This document shows positions 1-6,212 of a stretch of 7,026 bases of DNA, one piece after another. The translations under genes were made by a program, and so were the position numbers. The notes under the pieces were generated by a model, which worked only from the letters and a program-made list of their open reading frames with translations, was not told where the DNA came from and searched no databases. The stretch comes from Candidatus Auribacterota bacterium (lineage in GTDB: Bacteria > Auribacterota > JAFGBW01). The stretch covers positions 1 to 7,026 of the forward strand of contig JAFGBW010000124.1 of assembly GCA_016932965.1 (NCBI GenBank), in the 5' to 3' direction. Numbering within the stretch: position 1 is the first letter of the stretch; each line of letters begins with the position of its first letter.

Positions 1-555
1 GAATCTCTTCCCTCCCCCAAGGGGCTTTATTCCCGACTGAAAATACTAAAAAAAATAAACAGGATGAATGGGATGCATTCCCTGATAGGGGAAACAGGAT
101 ATTTTTTTTCAGCTTACTGCAGACAATATGATGTTCCGCAAAATTTAAAACAATATTTTGAGTCTTTGAGATCCACTTTACAGGCAAAGATTCAAAAACT
201 CCGGAACATTTCTGTCATCACCCTGATACTCATGATGAGGAGATTAAATAAAATGGATCCGCAAATGGGGATCCCTCTGGCTCTGTTACAAAAAATCAGT
301 CTGGGGGAACCGCTGACAAAAATAAACCTGAATTCATTTGAAAAGCATTACGCCGTCATGGCAAAAGATCTTCCTGCGTGCAGGGCATTCCTTCTTCCGG
401 GCAGCAACCCCTTGTGCGTGCAATACGATTTTGCCAGGGTGAAAGTCAGGGAATATGAAAGAAAAACCGTATTCTCGCATCCGCTGACACGCTCGTTCAT
501 CAACCGTCTGTCCGATTATTTGTTCTGCAGAGTGATGCAGAGCCGCTGCAAATAG
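1..555 (+). CDS. Hypothetical protein, probably 5'-truncated by window edge
   Basis: I do not recognise this protein and assign no function. The frame is open from base 1 to the TAG at 553-555, giving 184 residues in view, so the gene may begin upstream of the window. Alternative starts are ATG at 64, where the AGG touches the start codon, and ATG at 73, which has AGGA at 61-64 with an 8-base spacer and is the better internal start. No signal peptide or confident membrane span is visible; a short hydrophobic run (ISVITLILMM) lies in the middle. The protein is basic, ends in an Arg/Lys/Cys-rich tail (CRVMQSRCK), and has scattered cysteines without a metal-binding spacing I can name. It uses AGA, AGG and ATA codons often, which may mark low expression or foreign origin. 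No same-strand partner is in view, and the next gene is convergent. Coding status is likely but not certain. Confidence 0.6.
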   Translation, partial: ESLPSPKGLYSRLKILKKINRMNGMHSLIGETGYFFSAYCRQYDVPQNLKQYFESLRSTLQAKIQKLRNISVITLILMMRRLNKMDPQMGIPLALLQKISLGEPLTKINLNSFEKHYAVMAKDLPACRAFLLPGSNPLCVQYDFARVKVREYERKTVFSHPLTRSFINRLSDYLFCRVMQSRCK

Positions 556-568
556 TGTCTGTCGTATG

Positions 569-587
569 ATGACCTATCGTCATTTTT
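569..587 (+). terminator. Small terminator-like hairpin after the first gene
   Basis: ATGAC (569-573) and GTCAT (579-583) form a 5-bp stem around a CTATC loop, followed by a T run ending at 587. It starts 13 bases after the stop codon at 555. The stem is short and only partly GC, so it would be a weak intrinsic terminator if it works. Confidence 0.35.
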
Positions 588-642
588 ACGGGGAAAAAGG
601 CAGTAAATATAATACCGGCAGAGCTGGTAGCTGTAAAATGGG

Positions 643-670
643 AACCGCTTCATCGCGGTTTATTTTAATA
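643..670 (+). terminator. Candidate intrinsic terminator
   Basis: AACCGC (643-648) pairs perfectly with GCGGTT (655-660) around a 6-base TTCATC loop. A T-rich stretch (TATTTTAATA, 661-670) follows. The GC-rich stem is stronger than the one at 569-587, but the T tract is broken by A residues. It could end transcripts of the upstream + strand gene. Confidence 0.42.
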
Positions 671-682
671 TAAAAAACTTTA

Positions 683-812
683 TTTTTTCACCACGAAGAG
701 CACGAAGAAAATGAAAAAAAATTTTGAGTCATGAGTTAACAAATAAAATTTCATTTAAACTCAAAACTCATAACTCATTTTTACTCTTTGTGTTCTTCGT
801 GGCTGATAAAAA
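683..812. repeat. Nested palindromic intergenic element (MITE/REP-like)
   Basis: The outer arms are 18 bases each: 691-708 (CCACGAAGAGCACGAAGA) and 785-802 (TCTTTGTGTTCTTCGTGG). Sixteen positions are Watson-Crick and the other two are G-T pairs, so every position can pair in RNA of the + strand. Outside them, TTTTTTCA (683-690) can extend the stem with TGATAAAAA (804-812) if single bases bulge. Inside, TGAGTCATGAGTT (725-737) pairs with AACTCATAACTCA (765-777) with one mismatch. The right inner arm belongs to three tandem AACTCAW heptamers (758-778). There is no ORF of note inside. The architecture resembles small non-autonomous palindromic repeats, and similar CACGAAG-rich intergenic repeats are familiar to me from environmental bacterial genomes. 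A copy-number search was not possible. It sits between convergent genes. Confidence 0.7.
725..782. terminator. Possible bidirectional terminator inside the palindrome
   Basis: The inner stem (725-737 with 765-777, 12 of 13 pairs) is followed on the + strand by TTTTT at 778-782. On the - strand it is followed by AAA and then eight T (complement of 714-721). T runs on both sides of one stem, between two convergent genes, fit a shared terminator. The 27-base loop and AT-rich stem weaken the case. Confidence 0.35.
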
Positions 813-881
813 CTTATTTTGTTTTTTACTCAAAATCAGGGTAAAAAGGGACAAGCTCTAAATATAATCAAATTGAATTAC

Positions 882-2978
882 TCACCACCTGTATCCCACC
901 TGCACTGTCCACCCGCGTCTTTTGATCGGGGCATTCGGCACCCAGCCCGGATCATTATCCGAGGGCGCATCAAATGCTTTTTTATCGAACAAATTTGTGA
1001 TCCTGAAAGAAATCCACCATTCATCGCTGAATACGGATGTGGTGTTCATGTGGAAATCCACCAGATTGTAACCATCCAATTTTTCCGATGTCCATGTAGT
1101 GATCTCACTCAGATACAAATCATGGATGTACAGATTGAGTTTATCTCCCCAGCAAAGATAATAAATGCCTGCTTTGACATGATCCGGTGAGGACAAAGGC
1201 AGCCGGTGAATCCTGGAAACAGATCCGTCCTCATCCACCTCTTCATAATAACCGCTCACGTGTCCGTAGGAGCCAAACAGTTTTATCCTGTCCGTGGGAG
1301 TCCAGTTGATGTTCAATTCCCCGCCCTTGGTCTGCTGTTTTCCCACATTCATGTAAGTGGTGGTATAACCGGGGGGTAAATTGGGAGACGGCCCTGAAGC
1401 GATGAGGTCTTCAACCTGATTCAGGTAGACGGCGGCGGTCAGTTTGATCTGATCGTTCAAACGATGGATCCAGTTGATTTCATAGCTGTCCAGATTTTCA
1501 GGTTTAATCTCCGTGGTTCCCTTGACGTTTCCTGTATCGCCCACGATCTGATCGATCCGCACAAGCAGATCCGGCGTTTTGTATCCGCCCCCGTATAAAA
1601 ATTTCCAGGTCGTGTTTTCACTGAAAAGCCACATGAAGGAAAACCTCGGAACATAAACATCATCGTAGGAATTACAGTGTTCATACATGAAGCCTGCGAC
1701 GGTTTTTATTTTATCGCTCCAGTCTGTTTCATTCTGGACGGTCAGATTCAAAAAACTCAGGTCAAGATAATCATCGCCGGAAATATCCGGTTTTGTCGGC
1801 ACAGGAAGACGCTCCGACCCTTGAGGGATCAGGGCATGCACATCTTCATAGGATATTCCGGCGTAGAATTTATTTTTATCCCCTATCCTGATTTGAAATT
1901 TTTGTTCATAGCACCGGCTGTCTGTACGGGTGATATACCATCGGTACAGCGCATCCATGTAATCCAGCCGTCCCTCATTGTCCCAATCCTGATATTGAAA
2001 AATGGAAATGGACGACCACGTTTGTGTTTTATATTCATAAAGCAGCCGCGCATTTAAATTCGTATCCGTGCACCTGGAATCCGTGGGTTGGGTGTAAAAT
2101 AACGGCGTCAGATACGTTCCTGTCATGGGCCAGACGGCTTTGTTCCAGTCCAGGTCAAATTGAAAGCCTGAATCGTGTCTGATCTTGGTATAAAGATCCG
2201 TGTGATCCCAAAATAAAAACCAGTCATCAGAGACCCCTTCCCTGAAAAAAACAGGCTCTCCCTCGAATTCCTTCCCCTCCCGGTTTTCCCTGGCATAATA
2301 TTGGGGATAATCCTTGGTCAGATCCTGGCCTTCCCGGCTGTAATTTTTAAAAGCGGAAAAATACAGGTCCCATTCATTGATTTTTTTGCCGTAAAGAAAG
2401 GTGCCCTGAATCCGGTCCCATTTTCCGTAAACCAAATCCACAAGACCCCCATCCTGTATTTTTCCTGACCTGGTGATGATATTGATGACGCCTGAAAAAG
2501 TATTTCTTCCATAAAGGGATGCATAAGGACCTATGATGAACTCCACCCTCTCGATTCCCTCAATCGGCAAACGCTGATCCAGACCATAACCGGATCCGGC
2601 TTTTTCATCCAATTCCATGCCGTTTAAAAGGATTTTTAATCTCTCCTGATAAAGAATGCCCCGGATCACGGGATGACCGTTTTTATCATTGCCGACCATG
2701 TTCTGCCAGGTGAGGCCGGGCAAATCCGGCAAGAGATCATAAATACTCCTGTAGCCGCGGGAAATCATTTCATCACCGGTGATGACAAAAACATCCGCCG
2801 GAGCTTCCTTCACCGGTTCCTCCCTGCCTGACGCCACCACCACATCCGCAATATCCTCACATAAAAGATATTCGAACCTGGGAGATTCAAACCCGCCGGA
2901 TCTCGTTTCCTGAGCAGAAGAAAAGCAAAAAGGAAACAGGCTCAGCAAAAGAACAGATACAAATAAACGATGTTTCAT
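882..2978 (-). CDS. TonB-dependent outer-membrane receptor
   Basis: A 698-residue outer-membrane receptor that would import a scarce ligand using TonB-ExbBD energy. Residues 1-22 form a signal peptide (hydrophobic core to about 19, cleavage likely after SSA). EDIADVVVASGREEP (41-55) is the TonB-box-like segment leading into the plug (about 50-175), which shows VFVITGDEM, the PDLPG turn, IRG, LLNGMELD, IERVEFIIGP, LYGRNTFSGVINIIT. The remainder is a 22-strand-type barrel rich in Tyr and Trp, with late motifs KPENLDSYEINW (492-503) and ITNLFDKKAF (660-669), ending in VGYRW, the terminal aromatic expected of BAM substrates. Length is normal and the gene looks intact. The start is well set: TAAGGAG lies 4 bases before ATG. 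The ligand cannot be read from the sequence; siderophore, cobalamin, metal or oligosaccharide are all possible. No transport partner is nearby. An odd detail is the pentapeptide TDSRC occurring twice (299-303 and 352-356). Confidence 0.95.
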   Translation of the reverse strand: MKHRLFVSVLLLSLFPFCFSSAQETRSGGFESPRFEYLLCEDIADVVVASGREEPVKEAPADVFVITGDEMISRGYRSIYDLLPDLPGLTWQNMVGNDKNGHPVIRGILYQERLKILLNGMELDEKAGSGYGLDQRLPIEGIERVEFIIGPYASLYGRNTFSGVINIITRSGKIQDGGLVDLVYGKWDRIQGTFLYGKKINEWDLYFSAFKNYSREGQDLTKDYPQYYARENREGKEFEGEPVFFREGVSDDWFLFWDHTDLYTKIRHDSGFQFDLDWNKAVWPMTGTYLTPLFYTQPTDSRCTDTNLNARLLYEYKTQTWSSISIFQYQDWDNEGRLDYMDALYRWYITRTDSRCYEQKFQIRIGDKNKFYAGISYEDVHALIPQGSERLPVPTKPDISGDDYLDLSFLNLTVQNETDWSDKIKTVAGFMYEHCNSYDDVYVPRFSFMWLFSENTTWKFLYGGGYKTPDLLVRIDQIVGDTGNVKGTTEIKPENLDSYEINWIHRLNDQIKLTAAVYLNQVEDLIASGPSPNLPPGYTTTYMNVGKQQTKGGELNINWTPTDRIKLFGSYGHVSGYYEEVDEDGSVSRIHRLPLSSPDHVKAGIYYLCWGDKLNLYIHDLYLSEITTWTSEKLDGYNLVDFHMNTTSVFSDEWWISFRITNLFDKKAFDAPSDNDPGWVPNAPIKRRGWTVQVGYRW

Positions 2979-3049
2979 GGTGCTCCTTACTTATATCATG
3001 ACCGCTTTTGGATAAAATGCCGCAGCATAATTCCCCCGTTATCGCCCCT

Positions 3050-3078
3050 ATGATGCAATAACAGTTACAATCTGACAA
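3050..3078 (-). promoter_or_regulatory. Candidate sigma70-like promoter for the receptor
   Basis: Reading the - strand, TTGTCA (3078-3073, 5 of 6 matches to TTGACA) is separated by 17 bases from CATCAT (3055-3050, 4 of 6 matches to TATAAT). A start site near 3043 would give a leader of about 65 bases before the ATG at 2978. I see no convincing Fur box, and the leader is too short for a cobalamin riboswitch. Confidence 0.4.
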
Positions 3079-3117
3079 TAAAAAGTGTCTGATTCTATTC
3101 CAATGCGGATCGGTTTT

Positions 3118-3126
3118 TGTTAAAAT
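3118..3126 (+). promoter_or_regulatory. Candidate extended -10 promoter for the glycosyltransferase
   Basis: TG-T-TAAAAT fits the extended -10 pattern, with 5 of 6 bases matching TATAAT. The -35 region 17 bases upstream (TTCCAA) is poor, as extended -10 promoters allow. Transcription would begin near 3133, almost at the ATG at 3135, implying a leaderless or nearly leaderless message. Confidence 0.3.
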
Positions 3127-3134
3127 ACCCGAAC

Positions 3135-4376
3135 ATGAGAATCCTTGTCCTGACTCACTATTATCCTCCTGAAATCGGCGCGCCCCAGGCGCGGCTGTCG
3201 GAGATGGCTCTGTCCTGGAAGAACCAGGGGCATGCGATAACAGTTCTGACTGGTTTCCCGAACCATCCGACAGGCATCATTCCGGAAAAATACAAAGGTA
3301 AGTTTTTTGCCGCAGAGACGGAAAACGGCATGACTGTCTGGCGTCACTGGCTGTATGCCACGCCGAATGAGGGTTTCATCAGACGAACCCTCAATCATCT
3401 TTCCTTCATGTTCACGAGTGTTTTATTCAGCCTTTTCCGCGGAGAAAAACCCGATGCCATTTTAGTCAGCTCACCGACCCTTTTTTCCGTGATCAGCGCG
3501 TACGTGATGTCTGTCTTCAGACAGACTCCTTTTATTTTCGAAGTGCGTGATTTATGGCCGGGTATTTTTATCGAGCTGGGTATATTAAAAAATAGATTTC
3601 TGATCGCTGTGCTGGAATGTCTGGAGCTTTTTCTTTACAAAAAGGCAGCCCACGTTGTAACCGTCACCGAAGGTTTCAAAAAAAATCTGGTCAGCCGCGG
3701 GATTTCCGAAAACAAAATTTCCGTTATCACCAATGGAGCGGATCTCAATAAATTTTTTCCTGTTCCTGAAAAGCCGGCCGAGAGGAAAGAATGGGGCATC
3801 CCGGAAAATGTTTTTTTAGCATCTTATATCGGAGCTCATGGAATGTCTCACGGCCTTGCCAGCATCTTGGATGCCGCAAACATGCTTCAGTTAAAAAAGG
3901 AACCGATCCATTTTCTTTTTGTGGGGGAAGGTTCGGAAAAGGAAAAATGCATCAACAAGGCTGAAAAATTAAAACTCAAAAACGTCACTTTCCTTGGCGG
4001 CCAGCCCAAGGAAAAAATCCCCTCCTTTTATCAACTCTCAGATCTTTGTCTTGTTTCCCTGCGTTCCATACCGGGATTCAAATCCTTCATCCCCTCCAAA
4101 ATGTTTGAAATGATGGCCTGTGGAAAGCCTGTTTTAGGAGCCGTGGAAGGCGAAGCCGCTGACATACTCACCCGCTCCAAGGGCGCCATTGTGGTCCCTC
4201 CTGAAAACAGCGGCGCCATTGCCGAACACATTGTAACATTAAAAGACAATCCCCTGAAACTTTCTGAAATGGGAAAAAACGCATCTCACTTCGTGATAGA
4301 GCATTACAACAGGGAAAAACTGGCTTTGAAATATCTGGATGTGTTTAAAACTGTTTCCCGGAAAAGCCCTTTATAA
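3135..4376 (+). CDS. WbuB-like family 4 glycosyltransferase
   Basis: A 413-residue GT-B glycosyltransferase of family GT4 that would transfer a sugar from a nucleotide-sugar donor onto a growing glycan or lipid-linked acceptor in the cytosol or at the inner membrane. The N-terminal acceptor domain begins with the typical LVLTHYYPPEIGAPQARL and includes FPNHPTG (41-47) and FEVRDLWP (135-142), characteristic of the WbuB/WcaI-like subgroup. The C-terminal donor domain has TNGADLNKF (199-207), FVGEGSEKE (262-270), LGGQP and PSKMFEMMACGKPV (320-333), the region carrying the GT4 nucleotide-sugar-binding acidic residues. Length is usual and no frameshift is seen. I chose ATG 3135 because the family N-terminus starts there; an in-frame TTG at 3117 would add six unlikely residues. 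Neither start has a good Shine-Dalgarno. The exact sugar is unknown; L-fucosamine- or colanic-acid-type roles known in relatives cannot be assumed. It faces the ABC gene convergently. Confidence 0.93.
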   Translation: MRILVLTHYYPPEIGAPQARLSEMALSWKNQGHAITVLTGFPNHPTGIIPEKYKGKFFAAETENGMTVWRHWLYATPNEGFIRRTLNHLSFMFTSVLFSLFRGEKPDAILVSSPTLFSVISAYVMSVFRQTPFIFEVRDLWPGIFIELGILKNRFLIAVLECLELFLYKKAAHVVTVTEGFKKNLVSRGISENKISVITNGADLNKFFPVPEKPAERKEWGIPENVFLASYIGAHGMSHGLASILDAANMLQLKKEPIHFLFVGEGSEKEKCINKAEKLKLKNVTFLGGQPKEKIPSFYQLSDLCLVSLRSIPGFKSFIPSKMFEMMACGKPVLGAVEGEAADILTRSKGAIVVPPENSGAIAEHIVTLKDNPLKLSEMGKNASHFVIEHYNREKLALKYLDVFKTVSRKSPL

Positions 4377-4414
4377 GCATCCGTCAGCAAGGCTGGAAAT
4401 GAGAATCAACCGGA

Positions 4415-6127
4415 TCAAGGGCATAATTCGACGACTTTATCGGCCATCTCTTTCAAAGACCTGCGGTGAGTGAAAAGAACAACGGTTTTATCTTTTTCGG
4501 CGAAAAGAGACTGCATGAGAGTCAGGGCCATGGACTCTTCCAGATGCGCATCCGCTTCATCGAGGAATAAGACACAGGAGTTGTTTGCCAGGCCTCTGGC
4601 CAGGACCACTCTGCGTGCCTCTCCCGCAGACAGGATGCTTTTTTCCCCTTGGATGAGAGAGTCTCCCGGGTTTTTTCCGGCATGAGACCAAGCATTTTCA
4701 AGCCCTGCTTTTCGGATGATGCCGGCGAGATTCTCGGAAACAATCGTTTTCCCCAGCAGAATATTTTCCTTAAAATCCAGATTATACAGATCATTTTCCT
4801 GGGGGACCATGGACAAAAGCGACCGCCATTCGTTTTGGGAAAAATGAGCAAAGCTTTCACCGTTTAACAGGATCTCTCCGCTCGAAGGGCTCAAAAGTCC
4901 CAGCATGAGATTAAAAATCGTGGTCTTCCCGCAGCCGCTGGGTCCGAAAAAAATGACTTTTTCCCCGAAGTGAATTTCAAACGAAAGGCCGGAAATGACC
5001 GGACGGTCCGAATAAGAGAACCCCACATTTTTAAAGCAAAATGATTGAAAAGACCGGACGGATTTTTCTGACTGGACAAATTCCTCAACAGGAGACATGA
5101 TTTTTTCAATCCTGGCAAGGGATTGGTCCAGAAATGACAGTTCATGATGAAGCGAGAGGAGCTGGATGAGAGAGCCCTGCAGTTTGGCCAGCAGGATGGC
5201 CAGAAAGGCCGCCTCCCCCCCTGAGATCGCATGAGTCATGATTTTTTTTGCCAGGAAATAAGCCACCCCCAGTTTCACGAGGATTGAAAAAAGATTGTTC
5301 CATGCCCATTCGATTTTTTTCATCCAGAACAGCGATTTTTCTACTGTTGTCCTTTGTTCCTGAAGAAGACGGTATTGTTTTTGAAAATACGGTTCAGCCT
5401 GGAACAGATGGATCACCTTTTTTTTGGACAGCGTATCAAAAATAAAAGTAGAAACACGGGAGTGAATCATCCGGAGCTTAAGCGTTTTGGAGGCGGAAAT
5501 TTTTGAAAACAAATAAGTCCCGAACCAGTGGATGAGGGATGCAAGCAAAAACAGACAGAAAAGAAGAGGACTCCTGTCTATCAATAAAACGGATGTGCCC
5601 AGTATCACCAAGGACGCGCGGATGGATTGATCCTGTACTTTTAAAATGGAATTCAACAGGGCCGGCGCATCTGATTCCAGAACCAGTGAGTATTCAGAAG
5701 GGGACTGTTTGTCTTCGATTTTAAAATGAGACAGCATGCGGTTGAGACACCGGCTGCGAAAAATATTCGGGACCGTGAACTGCAGCCTGGAAATAAAGCA
5801 GGAGCTGACCACCCCGGTTGAAGCCTGGAGCAGGTATAGGATGCCTGCGATCCCTAAAATCGGGAAGAGTTTAGCCAGATTGCCGGAAGGCAGGAGAGAA
5901 TCCAGGGAGAACCAGGCAAGAAAAGGGAGAACAAATTCAAGCGCTCCTGCGATGACTGATAAAAGCGATAAAACCATCAGATGGGATTGAACCAGAGGGA
6001 TATTTTCCCGAGAGAACAACTGATTCACCCTTTGGAAAAGGAGAATGATTTTATGTTTTTTCATGCTTTCTTGTCGGCTCAAAGCCTCTTGATATGAACC
6101 ATTCAAAATGTCCTGATCGTTGTTCAT
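4415..6127 (-). CDS. ABC exporter half-transporter (membrane + ATPase domains fused)
   Basis: A 570-residue type I ABC exporter half, expected to work as a homodimer in the inner membrane. Six hydrophobic segments fall near residues 46-72, 86-110, 168-184, 186-208, 278-296 and 304-326. The ATPase domain starts near 362 with A-loop Tyr372, Walker A GPSGCGKT (395-402), Q-loop VPQEN (Gln443), signature LSAGE (499-503), Walker B VLFLDE (Asp523, Glu524) and switch histidine in FTHRR (His554). The signature departs from LSGGQ, and the segment after Glu524 is ADAHLE instead of the usual PTSALD, but all catalytic residues are present. There is no N-terminal C39 peptidase. The start could be ATG 6127 or ATG 6064 (residue 22); neither has a strong ribosome site. 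It follows the membrane glycosyltransferase by 85 bases on the same strand with no clear terminator between. The cargo is unknown; a lipid-linked sugar flippase (PglK/MsbA-like) suits the neighbours, while peptide or drug export remains possible. Confidence 0.93.
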   Translation of the reverse strand: MNNDQDILNGSYQEALSRQESMKKHKIILLFQRVNQLFSRENIPLVQSHLMVLSLLSVIAGALEFVLPFLAWFSLDSLLPSGNLAKLFPILGIAGILYLLQASTGVVSSCFISRLQFTVPNIFRSRCLNRMLSHFKIEDKQSPSEYSLVLESDAPALLNSILKVQDQSIRASLVILGTSVLLIDRSPLLFCLFLLASLIHWFGTYLFSKISASKTLKLRMIHSRVSTFIFDTLSKKKVIHLFQAEPYFQKQYRLLQEQRTTVEKSLFWMKKIEWAWNNLFSILVKLGVAYFLAKKIMTHAISGGEAAFLAILLAKLQGSLIQLLSLHHELSFLDQSLARIEKIMSPVEEFVQSEKSVRSFQSFCFKNVGFSYSDRPVISGLSFEIHFGEKVIFFGPSGCGKTTIFNLMLGLLSPSSGEILLNGESFAHFSQNEWRSLLSMVPQENDLYNLDFKENILLGKTIVSENLAGIIRKAGLENAWSHAGKNPGDSLIQGEKSILSAGEARRVVLARGLANNSCVLFLDEADAHLEESMALTLMQSLFAEKDKTVVLFTHRRSLKEMADKVVELCP

Positions 6128-6212
6128 ATCTTATTATTCCATTTTAATACTCATACAACTGTTAAACTTGATGAGCCCTCCGGCAGAGCCTGAGGTTTGC
6201 CTCTCTCATTTT

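Noticed and set aside
14-24. CCCC-CAA-GGGG mini-hairpin near the left edge
   Set aside because: A four-pair stem with a three-base loop and no T tract; it also lies within a frame that may be coding.
683-812. CRISPR-like array from the repeated CACGAAG and AACTCA units
   Set aside because: The units are 6-8 bases with no regular spacers; the pattern is an inverted repeat, not a direct-repeat array.
823-847. TTTTTAC/GTAAAAA inverted repeat as the receptor terminator
   Set aside because: The stem is almost all A-T and no T run follows it on the - strand.
819-1190. 123-codon open frame on the + strand over the receptor C-terminus
   Set aside because: It is antisense to strongly conserved receptor barrel sequence, has no ribosome site and shows no recognisable protein features.
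1677-2057. 126-codon open frame on the + strand within the receptor gene
   Set aside because: Its hydrophobic Ile/Phe-rich content reflects the complement of receptor codons; no independent evidence of coding.
2979-3072. Fur box, cobalamin riboswitch or other regulatory RNA ahead of the receptor
   Set aside because: No GATAATGATAATCATTATC-like match, no B12-box-like sequence, and the predicted leader is only about 65 bases. The ATGC-CGCA-GCAT stem at 3017-3028 is too small to count.
3117-3134. TTG start adding six residues to the glycosyltransferase
   Set aside because: The family N-terminal motif begins at the ATG at 3135, and the TTG overlaps the extended -10 candidate.
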